Numbered from the stretch's first letter, positions 45,779 through 58,956 are shown. The stretch: DNA of 64,000 nucleotides from Sclerotiophoma versabilis (GCA_012274445.1 JAAROD010000015.1:2232001-2296000); one strand, 5' to 3'. Numbers and translations are program-made. The notes: generated by a model from the letters alone, not told the origin.

Positions 45779-47923
45779 ATAAGTACTACTTTAGAATTCT
45801 ATACTACCTCTAGTAACTCTAATATATTATATAACTATATTAATAATAATCTTAATATAGATAAAGAATTAAATAGAGGTATAATAACCTCTGCGTTTAT
45901 AAGTATATACCTAGTAGCTAAACCTAAGACCTTTAATAGTACTTATAAGAAACTAGAAGACTAGCTTATTAAATTTAACCTCTTCTTTATATTCTAGAGA
46001 GAGTATATCTTTAAGAAGAAATATATAATACTTATCTCTATATTTATAAAGAATTATATATTTATATAGATTAAACTCTTTATCTAATATTACTATAGAG
46101 AGGGAATATCTATTAATATTAATATATAGATTAAAGACTTTAATCTACTTAAGAAATAGATATGCTAAGTATTTAGAGTATATAATAAACTAACTATTAT
46201 ATATTATAATATCTAATGTATTAAGTAAACTATATTAGCTACTTACTATACTACTAAGTTTTAGCAGCTAGCAATATACACTAGCTAGGACAACACTATA
46301 TTTATAATAATATTCTAATAAGGATTAAAGCTATAAGTTAAGAAGGAATTAATACAGACTGCTACGTCTACTAATAACTTTAACTCTCTAGTTAATATAG
46401 TAATTAATATTAATATTAAACTGTATAAACTAGAATAGGAATTGTAAAAGAACCTATAGGTATAATTAATAGTTTATACTACTTACCTACCTCTGCGCAA
46501 CCTATAGTGTAATAACCTTAACTAAGAAAACTATAGAAGTAATTACTACTAGCTAAACAATAGACACTAGGTATATAATAGTACTAGTAATAGTTACTAT
46601 AGACTAGAGGCTATAGACCTGTCTAATATTAATAAAGAACTAGAACTAAGATAGAACTAGAAAGGTAAGAGTAGTAATAGAAAGAATAAGCCTAGCGTAA
46701 CTTATTATAGTTATAGTAAGTAAGGCTACTACTATACTAAGGATTGTTAATTAAAGAATAAGGTAGTTTAATAACTTAATATACTTACCTACAGAGATAT
46801 AGATACTAGTAATAAATAGAAAATTCTTACTAATAATATAGAACGTTTTATAGAAGACTCTAAGACTAGATCTAATAATAATTATATTATACTATCTAAT
46901 AAGAATATATAGAATGTCTAAAGCTAAGCACTTATACTATACTAGAAGTTAGATACATAGTAGAAGCATCTATAGGACCTAATAAGATAACTATTAGAAT
47001 AGTTAGAATAAGTATATAAATAAGAACTAAAAGTACGTAAGTATAAGTAACCTATAATATTCTAATAACTATATAATACTACTAGATAAGAAGTAGATAG
47101 AGGTATTACCTACGCCTCTAATACTAAAGAAAGTTAGTATAATATAGATATACGCAGTTTTAATAAGTAGATAGAAGTAGAATTAGTATAATAGGAATTC
47201 TAAGATAATAATACTACCTTTTAAGAGAACTATAATTAGATTACTAAAAGTATTAATAGGAAACTATAATAAATAGTACTTTAAACTTACGCAGGATAAT
47301 AACAGGTTAATAACCTAAGTAAATCCTAATAGAATTAGTAGAAATATAATTTTAATAAACTTAGTGCTAGTAACTACGCTATATAATAGGAGCTTAAGTA
47401 ATAAGTAAAAAATAACTAAAGTAGGAATAAGCCTAACTTTAATAGAAAGCTAGCATTATATCTAAGCCTATAACTAGACTATATATTAGACTACTAAAAT
47501 CTAAACTATAGAAAGTTATTATAGACAGTATATGTATATAACACCTATTGCATATATAAATTAGAAAAACTAAGAAAAAGTTAGGTTCTAACTTCTAGTA
47601 CTATATATAGAAAATAATAGTATAATTATAAGAATAATATATATAAAATACACCTTTAGAATAAGTATTCTAAGCTGTATTTTCTAGGTATAGATAATTA
47701 TTAGGTAATTATATATATATAATTAGTTATTAATAGCTTCTACTATAATCTATATTAGTAGTATTACTTTAACCTAAACTATAAGCTGTACAAAGGCAGT
47801 AAGATTATCTATAGATTTAGTAATAAGAAGACTTTTTTAGGTAAGCACTAAAAGAGTACTCTACTAAGCAATCTCTTAATACTATTAGAGATAGATTACT
47901 TATTAGACTACCTATTAAATTAA
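45779..47923 (+). pseudogene. Family 1 gag remnant, element 3 (inverted segment)
   Basis: Alignable to the intact gag end to end. The start ATG is ATA at 45779. The zinc knuckle near 46701-46750 has Cys codons changed to Tyr while KDC remains. The TAA at 47921-47923 corresponds to the normal gag stop. Heptamer TTTTTTA is preserved at 47833-47839. Stops occur throughout. Confidence 0.88.
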
Positions 47924-50168
47924 ATAGAGTAGTATTATTAGTAATCTTAGACTTAGAAGTATAGGCAAACTATATATTCTAAGTAGTAATATACTAAGTA
48001 GGTTTTATACTATGTATAAAAGAATACACCTACTTACTCTAGGTAACTAATAGAGAATTAATACTAGAAGAGCTATATATTATATATAAAGTAATAGCAG
48101 CCCCTCTAGAGATATAGAGGCACTACAAGAAATTAACTTTAGACGTCTTTATAAAGGCTACGTATAATATTATACTAGAACTTCTCTAGTTATAAAAGTA
48201 TAATCTAGAGATAGACTAGATATAGAAAAGACTTTTATTAAGATAATATAAATAAAGTACTAATATATTAAAGCCTATACAGCGCACACTGTAACTAGTA
48301 GATAAGAAGAAGAATAATAATGTCTTTTTAATATATAAGACGTACTAAGATAGAGTAGTTAACTATATAGATAAAGAAAGCCTCTCTATAATAGTTAAGA
48401 AGAATAAAAGTATAACTTCTAGCATACTAGATGTATATAGATAGTATGCCTAGATATTTAAAGAAGAGTTATCTATAAAAGCACTACCTAAGTATTAACC
48501 TTAGAATTATAAGATTAAACTTAAGAAAGAGAAAGAACTACTCTTTAGGCCTATATACTAGTTATCTAAGAAAGAGTGTAAGATACTATATAAGTATATT
48601 AAGAAGAACCTTATAAAAGAATTTATTAGAAAATCTAAATCTCTAATAGAATTCTCTATTCTATTTATACTAAAGAAAGATAGTAAGCTAAGGCTTTATA
48701 TTAACTACTAGAAGTTAAATAATATTACTATTAAGAATTATTATTTACTACCTAATATATCTAAGTTATAGAACTAGCTATTAGAAGTAAAGTTCTTTAC
48801 TATACTTAACTTACGCAGAGTGTATAACCTTATATATATAAAGAAAGGTAAAGAATAGAAGATAGTGTTTAGAACCTATTATAGTTACTATAAGTATATA
48901 GTTATACTATTTAGGCTAACTAATACACTAGCAGTATATTAGGCATTAATTAATAATATGCTGTAAGCATATCTAGATATTATAGTAGTAGTATATCTTA
49001 ATAACATCCTAGTGTATAGTAAGATACTAGAAGAATATAAGGTCTATATATAATAAGTATTAGAATACTTAGTAATAGTAAACCTTAAGCTAAAGCTAAA
49101 GAAGTGTAAATAGTATAAGGAAGAAGTAGAGTTCCTTAGCTATATTATAGAAAAATATAGAGTTAAGATAAGTAAAAAGAAAATTTAGGTTAAAAAGAAT
49201 TAGCTAATACCTACTATAGTTAAGAGAATTTAAGAATTTCTTAGGTTTATTAACTTTAACTAATACTTTATTAAGAACTACTCTATAAAGGCCTTACTAC
49301 GTATAAGACTTATATAGAAGAATATACTCTTTAAGTAGAAATAAGTATAAAAAGATACTTTCTAATTACTTAAGTAAGTATGCATAGAGCCTTCTATACT
49401 AATTATATTTAAAAGCAGTAAACCTATATACCTTAAAATAAATACCTTAGATTTAGTATTAGAAGTATATATTACTTAAGAACAAGACAGTTAATAGCAC
49501 CTAATTACCTACTACTTAAGAAAGTTTATAGTACTAGAAGAATGTTATAATATATATAATAAGAAGCTTATAGCTATTATTAATATACTATAGTATTAGA
49601 AAGTATATATAGAAAGCTACTTAGAACTTACTATCTATATAGATTATAAGAACTTAGTATATTTTACTACTACTAAGGTTCTAAACTAATAATAAGTATA
49701 CTAGTTGGAAATACTTAGTTAGTATTAGTTTAAGATTCTATATATACTAGAAAAGGAAAACAGTAGAGTAAACGCGCTTAGCTAATACTATAACTTTATA
49801 GGTAAAAAGATAATTAATAAGTTTACTATTCTTAGAGTTAATAAGGATAGAATATTAGAACTATTCTAGCAGCTTAATTTAGTAATATAAGTTTAGCAGA
49901 AATAATATATTCTAGAGTAAGTACTAGAGAAACTTTAAGAAGAAGTTATCTTAAGATATTATAATAATGCACTACACAGACACTCTAGTATTACTTATAC
50001 TATAGAACTTATTAAGTAATACTATAAGTTTTCTAATATAAAGAATAAAGTTACTAAGTTTATTAGAAACTATATATAGTACTAGCAGAATAAGTATAGT
50101 ATATATACTAAGTATAGAGAAGTATAAGTAATAGAGCTACTAACAGTACTATAGATAAATATTATAAT
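47833..50168 (+). pseudogene. Family 1 pol remnant, element 3, N-terminal part (protease, RT, RNase H)
   Basis: Plus-strand continuation from the frameshift heptamer. Protease active site near 47945 (LDLEV-like, ancestral LDSGA mutated). RT N-terminus near 48560-48760 (SKKECKILYKYIKKNLIKEF-like). YLNNILVYS near 48990-49020, ancestral YLDD. RNase H follows to about 49800 and the start of integrase to 50168, where it is cut at the copia insertion site. Confidence 0.85.
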
Positions 50169-50456
50169 TATAATAGAGCTTATAGAACTATACTTAGGTA
50201 ATTAATAGTATTTAATTAGTAGTATCTAATCTATATCTAAAATATTAATTATATATAAAAAGAATTTAGAGGTTATGTAATTTTGCCTAATAAGCTTATA
50301 TGCTTCTAGGGACCTACTTAGTCTTATAACCTTATTAAGTAAGCCTTTAAGCTGCTATAGAGCTGCTTAGCAGTTAGGTACTAGAGTAACTTAATTAGTG
50401 TATAGAAGTAAGAAAAAAGCTCTATAGTAGTAATCTATATACTTTATTGCATAATA
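50169..50456 (-). repeat. Copia 3' LTR, right copy
   Basis: 288 bp, same orientation as 57302-57589. The left flank ATAAT is the family 1 target duplication partner of 45252-45256. Confidence 0.9.
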
Positions 50457-52283
50457 TACTCTTTAGGTGTCTATACCTAAATACACCTGCTTATAAAGTA
50501 CTTATTTCTTTATTCTAAGGCTTAATTTAAGAGTATGTCTTTTAAGAGCTGTTTTAGCTTTTCTTAAGCATTTAGCTCTTATTCTAGATGCTCTAGGAGT
50601 AAAAATAGGCTCTAATATAACCTAATCTTAATTAGTAGGTACTCTATAAGCGTCTTATTACGTAATAACTTACTTATTTATACTTTTACCTTCTTTTTAA
50701 GTACTTAGTAGCCTACTTAAATACTTATATAGCTGCTATAAGTAGGTACCTAGGCTAGGTAACTCTAATTAGCTCTAGGCGTTGTTTATAATAGTAAGAG
50801 TAAGTGTTTAATACTTTAGTGCGCTGCTCTATTATCTAATCTTAGTAATATTAGGATACTTATAGTAGGCAGAGCCTCTTACTATTACTTTTACTATGCT
50901 AGTTAGCACCCTATATAAGCTGTCTATCTACTTAATTTCTCTAATTTTCTAGTTATCTTTATTAGTATAGCTATAAGTATACTAATTTAGCTTTTATGTG
51001 TCTCCTGTGTCCTTTAGTAGCTCTTTAAGTATCTTTAGTACTTTTTAACTACTCTTTTTAACCTTTCTAGTTTTTCTTTTAGTTAGGTGTATTTTTAGCC
51101 TAAGCCTTTATTAGATAGTATTTAATTAATCCTGCTATTACTATTTTCTAGCTCTTTTTAACTATTTAGCTAACTTTAGATAGAAAGAACCTAAGTCTAA
51201 GTGCCTTATGCGCACTACTACTACTATTACTACTAATACTAAGTGCTACTACGCTACTACTACTACTACTAACTATACTACTGCTGCCTATGCTCTGCTT
51301 CTTACGCCTTACGCGCTCTCTGTGTGCCTCTACTACTTAGTCTTACCTTTAGGTATTAGTAGTTTAGCTTTAGCTAATTAAGCTTCTTCTACTAGGCCTC
51401 TAGGCTCTATTAGAGACTCTAGCCCTCTCCTCTCTTACCTGCTACTGCTGCCCCTCTTTTAGCTGCCTTCTCTACTGCTGCTGCTGCCTCTGCCTCTACT
51501 ACCTACCCTTATGCCCTCTATTCTAGTTCTAGGCGCTTCTATGCTAGGTGCGCGTAGAGTAATTCCCTACGTGTACTATATAAATATACTACTAGTAAGT
51601 AGCTTAGTTATACTATATATAGATAACGCTGCTGCTAGCTGCTATAGTAAGCGCTGCTAGCGTTGCGCCTTTAGGCACTCTTACTATTCTCTATAGGTTT
51701 TCTTTTAAATAGAGTATATAAATAGTAGACTAATAGCTTATAGGCTACCTGCTCTTAAGCTGCTTAGAGTAGTGCTAGTAGAGGAGCTTATTACCTCTAG
51801 TAGAGTAATAACTTTAGTAAGTAACTTTATTTTTATTTATAATAGTAGCTAATAAGCGTATAGTAGACTACTAACCTGCGCACTTCTATCTAAGTAGTAA
51901 AGAGCCTGCTTACAGAGGGGTACTTCTTTTAAGTACTCCTTATAAGTAGGTTCTCTAAGCTGCTAAGACCTATAGAGAGAGGGTTATTCTCTTTATTTAT
52001 AGCTAATTTACGTTTATAAGCTCCTTAGCTGCTAGTTATATACTTAAAAGAGCTACTAGCAGTAGTCTAGGGAGGCTTATACCTATTTAGAGAGAGAGTT
52101 ATTCTCCCTACTAATTCTAGAGCTTTCCTTTCTCTATTAATATACTCTTTTTCTATAACTAATTCTTCCTTCTTTTAACTAATGCTATATAAGTTTAAAT
52201 ATAATAAAAAGCGCTTATAAGCCTATCTAGAAAGCGCTTTTATAAGCCTATTAGCTAGCATTTTACTAGTCTTAAGGTAGGTT
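50457..52283 (-). pseudogene. Copia 3' region with degraded coiled-coil/low-complexity frame
   Basis: About 1.8 kb between the end of RNase H and the 3' LTR, unusually long for copia. The minus strand has coding texture from about 52200 to 50950, with a Gln/Ser/Arg-rich coiled-coil-like stretch (RISRENNSLSKQVQASLDYC near 52000-52080) and a Gly/Ser/Arg-rich stretch near 51450-51560. TAG stands for probable CAG. 51875-52283 also occurs at 28145-28558, so it belongs to the element. I recognise no domain. Confidence 0.5.
51218..51300. repeat. ACT/CTG trinucleotide microsatellite
   Basis: Irregular ACTACTACTATTACTACTAA-type run followed by CTGCTG steps, within the copia 3' region. On minus it would encode Val/Ser/Gln-type homopolymers if translated. 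Confidence 0.7.
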
Positions 52284-52309
52284 ACTTAGAGATTTCTCTT
52301 AGTATATTC

Positions 52310-55300
52310 TTATTTTAACTATATATTTTAGATATCTATATAGCGCAGCTAGGTAGTAAGCTGCTTACTTTCTTTAACTACTAATTAGATAGTTTATTAG
52401 TTATTGCAGAAAATCTTCTATAGCACCCCTAAGTCTAGCTAAAGTTCTCCTAGGAATTGTTTTAGAGCTACTAACTCCTTAGCTATATACTCTAAAGTAA
52501 GTAATTCGGCTTTAGTAGTAGAAGTTATTACTATTAATTATTAGTAAATAATACCTTACTATATATAAGCAGTTAACTACCTTTATAAGCACTGTACCTT
52601 ATGCCTAGGTACTTTATTTAATATAGATAAGTAATAACCTAAGTAGCTGCTTTAAAGTAAGCTGCTCCTAGATTTATTAAATAATAGGATAGTTATAAGG
52701 CAGTAAATGCTATATCTAGTTAGATTATAATTACTGTATAGAGTATAGATCTAACATGTTCTTAAAATACTTTAATCTCTTACTTTAAAGCTTCTTTGTT
52801 ATATTTAAGCAGCTCTTCTGCTAGGAATAGAATGCTTAGAAAGAATCTATTCTCTATAATATTAAATTTAGTAGTAAGCTTATTAATATAGGCGTTGTGC
52901 GTAAGAGTTATAGTACAGGCCTCTTAGTCTCTAATTATTTAAACGCCTAGAAACTATTTAGCTGCTCTATAATCTTTAATTTAATACTTACTTATTAATA
53001 AGCTTATTAGTTGTTTAGTAGCTGCTTAATTATTATTATAGTAGGTAAGGAGTATATTATTAACATAGAAGAGTAGCACTATTTTCTGCTTAGTATTATA
53101 GAAGAGGTAAGGCTCCTCTTTTAATACTATAAGACTAAGCGTCTAAAGTGTACTAGAGAGCTCTTTATACTATAGAACTAGTAAATTATATAGCCTATAT
53201 AGAGCTTATAATAGTAGGATAACCTGCTTAGGTTTCTTAAATCTATCTAGTAATTTACAGAGTACCTAAGGTTAGTTCTAGCAGCTTATATTAAGAAACG
53301 CGCTAGCTACGTTATACTAATAGAGCTCTAGGTTAAATTAGGCTGTAATTACTACTATAGTCTAAAACAATTTAGAAGCAAGTATTATAGTATAGGTTAA
53401 GATAATTAAATCTTTAGCCTAAAGGTCTCTGCGTATGCAGATCTAAGCCTTACACTTAATAAAGTATCTATTTTAGTCTAGTTTATAAGTAAAGACCTAT
53501 TTAAGTAGTAAAGGCCTTATTAAGGTACTTAATTAGTCTACTTCTACCTATATCTTCTTTTCTATAAGTGTTACTATTTCTTTCTTATAAGCCTAATAGA
53601 AAAGAGTGCCTAATAGGTAGTAAGTAAGATTCTTCTACTTTTTTAGTAGTAAAGGGAGCTTGTTATAGTATACTAGGGGCTCTGTTTAGGTAACTTACTT
53701 CTCTTTTTATAGAGTAAAGGTAATAATTACTATATATATAGTAATAAGCTCTCTTTCCTAACTTCTATATTTATTTATATAATTAAATAAAGGTTAGATT
53801 AGCTATAAGTACCTATATTGCTATATTAAGCTTATTATAGAGTACTAGCCTGCTTTATTATTATTAGTAAGCTTATTATACTTACAGTCTAGTACTCTGT
53901 AGCTCTGCTTTATTAGTAGGCTCTAGGTTTTCTGCTAATATACGCGTCTTCTGCTTACCTTATCTACTTATGTTGTCCTTTAAGAAGGTATTCAAATAAT
54001 TAGTAATATAAGTCTTAGTAGATCTTTAAGATTCTTAATATCTACTAGCTTACTTTCTTCTTTAATAGTTAAGTATACTTTCTATAAGCTACTAGTTAGA
54101 TTCTCCTTATTAGAAGCTTCCCTGCCTATACTTAACTAATTTAGTTTAGGTATTTAGTTAGAGGATAGTAAACCTGTTTCTTAGTGTTATTCTGCACAGA
54201 TCTCTAGCAGCTTACTAGCTAAGCTTGCTATATGCGTAGTTTTTATCTTAGGGGCTCCCTTGCTACTAGACTAGCCTTCTAGTAATTAAGGTTCTCTCTA
54301 AGTGCTACTCTTAAGCTAGCACTTAGTAGATAAGCTAATTAATAGGTCTACTTTAATAGGGAGCTTAATTACTTCTTCTGTATCTATTATCTTACTAGCT
54401 TTATAGATTATATTTATAACTACTTCTACTTCTTTAACTAAGAGAGCTGTTAACTTATCTAATTTATTATAAAAGTGCTCCTTGTTAAAGGTTATGTTAT
54501 GTGTTATAATTACTTAGTTAAGTTTAGAGACCTATATCTAGTATATATTAGAAGCTTAGTAACTAACTAGGTATCTAATATAGCCTCTTAGAGTAACTTT
54601 AAAGCTTCTCTAATAATGCCTAGCTACTTAATCTCTATTTAAGAGATACGCTTAGTAGCTGTACATGTATATTCTGCTCTAATTAGGTCTTAGATTAGCT
54701 GTAAGTGCTCTTACCTGCTTAGGTTTATACTAGTAGAAATATTAGGTAAACTAGTAATTAAGCTCTTTATTTAGGCTACGTAGCTTATTTAAGTAAGTTA
54801 GACTTATATTATAGAGCTATATTACTATAGTAATAACCTCTAGCTAGAGCTTCTTAGGCAGATTTGCGCTGCTTCTTATCTTAATAGATTTAGTAATTAT
54901 CTCCTGTCCTGCTCTTTCTACTACTCTGTTTAGCTTATATATATATAGAAGTATATACTTAATATCTATCCTCTTATTAAGCGCCTAGCGCTTATATTTA
55001 AAGCTCTCTTACTATAGAAGGGTAGCTATATTATTATCTTAGCTTATTTTATAGATATAGAGCTTATACTAAGTATGTACCTAGTATAAGAAGCCTATAA
55101 GTATACGTAGTATCTTAATTTAAGTCTTTCTCTATAATATATATAAAAAGAGCTTTCTACTATAGTACTCCTTAATTAAAAGTATCTATAATTTACTACC
55201 TCTCTCTATAGGCATATTAAACAGATTCTAGCTAATTCTCTAAAAGAGTTTAGTAGGCTTTTCTTACTTCTAGTAGAAGACTACTTACTTAGTATAAGTT

Positions 55301-57250
55301 ATTATATAAATCTTATAATCTTTTTAGAGTATACTATTAATATATACACTGCGCGCTTGTTGTATAAGAGCCTAGAGAGCTTCTAGGCCTAGATAACCTG
55401 CTCTAGCGTGCTAAAGGTGCTTAGCAGAGCTCTATAGGTAGAATTTATATAATTATTTTATTACTGTGTTAAGAATTAGAGGGTAGTAAGAAAGTAGCTT
55501 ATATTTAAAGAAAGTAAGGTTATAAGCGCGCTTAAGAGTAGTATATATAACGCTCCTATTTAAATTGTTAATATAACCTACTCTAAGTAAGCTGTCTAGC
55601 TCTAAGTACTAAACTTCTTTCTCTTAGAGGCGTGCTTTAGAAATAATATTAATATAGAACTCTTCTACTACTATAACGTCCTTAAGGAGCAGGTTTTCTA
55701 TATATAGGCTGTGCTTTCTGTGTAATATGTTTTTAAATAAATAAGCTCTTTATTCTATAATAGAGAACGCCTAGGTGCCTACTTCTACTATGTTAGTAGA
55801 ATTAGCTAGGTAGAAGAATCTAGGTATAAGCTAATCTGCGCTGTTAAGTAAGTGTGTAGCTGCTCTATTGTCTAAAATTATACTATCTAAGAGTAGATAA
55901 GCGTTAAAATCTATAAGGTTGTAAACTCTAGGTTTCTTAGCTAGATTGCTTAATTATATTATTTTTAGATTAATTAGAGCAGCCTATATATTGCCTAGAA
56001 ACTTAACCTTAGGTGTTATACTGTTTGCTAGTAGAGCTGTTATTACTAATAGAGCGTTTAAGGTCTAATTAAGCTGCTTAATTACTCTTCTAGTATTAGC
56101 GTGCTCTCTGTTTTTAAGCCTCTAGAAAGTATCCTTTTAATTACTTTTACTTATATAGATAGGTAGCAAGAAGCTCTCTTTAACTACTGTTTCTAGAAAA
56201 TAGTAAATAGTTAGTTTCTACCTATAAGTTCTTTTATTTTGTCTGTAAGAGCAGGCATACCTACTTAAGCTTTTAGAGTTACTTATAGGTATTCTTAGAG
56301 AGTATCTGTTTAGTTTCTAAATATTATAAATACTTCTAGATTATTCTTTTCTACTTTTATAGTATGCTTATGCATTAAACTACTAAAGACTCTGCTTACT
56401 TAGTCTAGATTAAGCGTTTTAAGCCCTAGGATACTATCCTAGATAATCCTTTAGTTTATAGTATAAGCCTACTCTAGGGTAATCCTATAGCTTAAGATAT
56501 CTAAGAAATTCTAAACAGTAAGTAGCCTCTTAACCTCTATAAGCTTGTATAACTTAGCTCTTATATAGAGGTAGGACTACTTTTAATACTAGTCCTATAG
56601 AGCAGCTTAACCTTATTTAGCTGCTCTAAGGTATTGTCTATACTTAGCTCTTACCTAGTTCTAGGTACTAACGTCTGTTAGAGTAAGCTCCTCCTTAAGT
56701 GCCTAGATAAGCGCTTAAAGTATTATAATATTATTAGTAATAAGCTTTACTATTACTAGTAAGAGGATTACTAGTAATACTATAGTGTTAACCTAGTTCT
56801 AGAGCTTCTATAAGCGCTCTGCCTTAGCTACCTACTTACTTAATTTAACCTTATATATTATAAGCTTCTAGTTATATATTTCTAAGCTTAATAGGCCTAT
56901 AAAGAAATTATAATTAATTAGTTAAGCGCTTTAGCTTTAGGTAGAGTAAGCTAGTAGATAATTAGAGGTAATTAAGCTTATAGTAGGCAGCTAAGGAGCT
57001 CTATTATACATACCTAGAGTATCTAGAGTATCTAGATTAATAAGCTTTTATATATCTTAAAGCTTAGTATGCTAGGTAAGTTAGATATACTAATTAGGCT
57101 AGTTAATATATAACCTTAATTAGTAGGGACCTATTAGAATTCCTAATAGAGCTTATATACTATAGCTAACTAGCTTACCTATAGTAGTGTTATGCTAGAA
57201 GAAAGAAAATAAAGAGTAATTAGAGCTTCTAAGGTATATCCTATAAGCTC
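52310..57250 (-). pseudogene. Copia gag-pol remnant, right copy
   Basis: Ty1/copia order on minus: gag and GAG-pre-integrase region about 55500-57250, integrase core about 54900-55400, RT about 53000-53500, RNase H 52490-52550. RT shows FYVNNILLTYY near 53040-53080 (ancestral YVDD, both Asp now Asn) and the xDxxxAFLN-type motif near 53290-53340. RNase H reads TSTTKAELLTLEYIAKELVA, close to the copia SSTEAEY motif. Many RIP stops; non-functional. Confidence 0.85.
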
Positions 57251-57301
57251 TTTCTAAGTGCGCAGAGAGATCTACTATTCTTAGAAAGCTAGGCTTATAA
57301 C

Positions 57302-57589
57302 TATAATAGAGCTTATAGAACTATACTTAGGTAATTAATAGTATTTAATTAGTGCTATCTAATCTATATCTAAAATGTTAATTATATATAAAGAGAATTT
57401 AGAGGTTATATAATTTTGCCTAATAAGCTTATAGGCGTCTAGAGACCTACTTAGTCTTATAACCTTATTAAGTAAGCTTTTAAGCTACTACAGAGCTGCT
57501 TAGCAGTTAGGTGCTAGAGTAACTTAATTAGAGTATAGAAGTAAGAAAAAAGCTCTATAGTAGTAATCTACACGCTTTATTGCGTAATA
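57302..57589 (-). repeat. Copia 5' LTR, right copy
   Basis: 288 bp. Right flank AACAT (57590-57594) is the other half of the target duplication whose partner is inverted at 45545-45549. Confidence 0.92.
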
Positions 57590-57875
57590 AACATAAACTA
57601 TAAGAGTTGTGTTTCTACTAACTATATACTTACTAGATAATAATGCTTATTAATAAGCAACTAGAGTTAGTTTAATAAGATATATAATATTACTTATTAA
57701 TAAGTAATAATATATAATACTTATTAATAAGCAGGTTATATATATTATACTTATTAATAAGTATATTACGTAACTATATAAGAGAGATTCTTTCTGTCTC
57801 TACTCTAGCTTACAGGTAAGAGCTCTAGTTAGCTACTTAATTACTATGCTGCTTTGTCTATACAGGATTATAATA
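57590..57875 (-). repeat. Remaining part of the element 3 5' LTR
   Basis: Starts in mid-LTR at AACATAAACTATAAGAG and runs to ATTATAATA. It completes the LTR piece at 45545-45760, with AACAT shared by both, so a copia element had inserted here. Right flank AAAAC does not match GTTAG at the far end. Confidence 0.9.
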
Positions 57876-58954
57876 AAAACCTACTATAGAATTAGGAAAT
57901 TAGAGTTTCTAATAATAGCTAGACTACTAATAAGCTTAGTCTAGACTAGCTAAAGCACTTTAATATATATATAAAGAAGCGTACTATTAGTACCTACTAT
58001 TTACTAGTTATTAATAGCTATAAAAGCTATAATCTACTTATATTCTAGTAATGCTATAAAGATAATAAGATTATTACTGCCTATATACCTCCTTACTTAT
58101 TATACCTTTTACAGCCTCTTAATATAGGTTATTTTACCTCTTTAAAGAAGGTATATAGGTACTAAGCTAAAAACCTTATCTATAACTAGATTAACTATAT
58201 TATAAAGGTTAAGTTTCTACTATACTTTATAGCAGCCTTTAAGGCTTTATTTACTTCTAGTAATATCTAAGAAGAGTTCTAAGTAGCTAGACTAGTTCTA
58301 TTTAACCTAGAATAGGTTATATTAACTCTTAATATAAAGCTACGCACTCTATTACTATAACTCTCTATTAATAACGCACTCTAGTAGTTATAGACCTCTA
58401 GTAACACTCTAGAACTTAGGTTATAATTAATACTTATAAAGATAAGAATTTAGAGGTATATAGATAGCTTACCTACCTCTATAGTTAAGGCGTTTAAGAA
58501 GGTCTTAAAGAGAGTAGTAATAATTATATATAAGCTAGTATTAGTATAATAGAAGATTACTAAGCTTTAAGTAGTAAATAAGGCTGCTTTACGCTAGAAA
58601 TTATATAAGAGGAAGTAAATTAAAGTAGAAGAAACTCTTATAGTTAAAGAGAGCTAGTAGATAACTACTCTTAAGAAGTTTAGAACGTATAGTAATAGTA
58701 AGAAGTAAAAGAAAAGAGTATATACTAAAGAGGCTAAGTTCTTCTAATAATACTATAGATAGTATAGAAAGACTAGGCATAATACGCAAATATATAAGAA
58801 TAAAGTAGAAGAGGTTTCTAAGTAATATTAGAGGTTGTTCTACTCTATATAGCGGTATAGTAGGTTGTTATAGGCTATAATAGAGTAGGTTTTATTATAG
58901 TCTTAGTAAAAGCGTACTACTTACTTATATATACTACTTACCTATAAGGTATAT
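57876..58954 (+). pseudogene. Fot1/pogo transposon remnant, C-terminal half of transposase and right terminus
   Basis: Plus-strand copy of the transposon at 25901-27766, starting in mid-transposase and ending at the inverted terminus CCTATAAGGTATAT followed by TA (58955-58956). It keeps LLVINSYKSYN near 58004-58036 and LLQPLNIGYF near 58107-58136, with RIP stops. The N-terminal half and left terminus are absent, cut by element 3. The minus frame at 58601-58789 is a shadow. Confidence 0.88.
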
Positions 58955-58956
58955 TA

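Larger units (their letters stand above)
45545..50168 (+). mobile_element. Inverted 4.6-kb segment of family 1 element 3 (partial 5' LTR, gag, pol N-terminal part)
   Basis: The partial LTR (45545-45760), 18-nt leader (45761-45778), gag and pol run on plus, opposite to 43170-45256, although both belong to one element. The segment ends at ATAAT exactly where the sister portion stops (45256). The missing remainder of the LTR is at 57590-57875. Confidence 0.93.
50169..57589 (-). mobile_element. Copia family 3, right copy, full-length (7421 bp)
   Basis: LTRs at 50169-50456 and 57302-57589 (288 bp each), with a 6.8-kb internal region on minus. After the 5' LTR the minus strand reads GTTATAAGCCTAG (primer-binding position). 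AAAGAGTA precedes the 3' LTR (polypurine position). Flanks ATAAT and AACAT differ because of the inversion. It is less mutated than the left copy in places, notably 51200-51560, and serves as the empty-site reference for the solo LTR at 39452. Confidence 0.92.
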
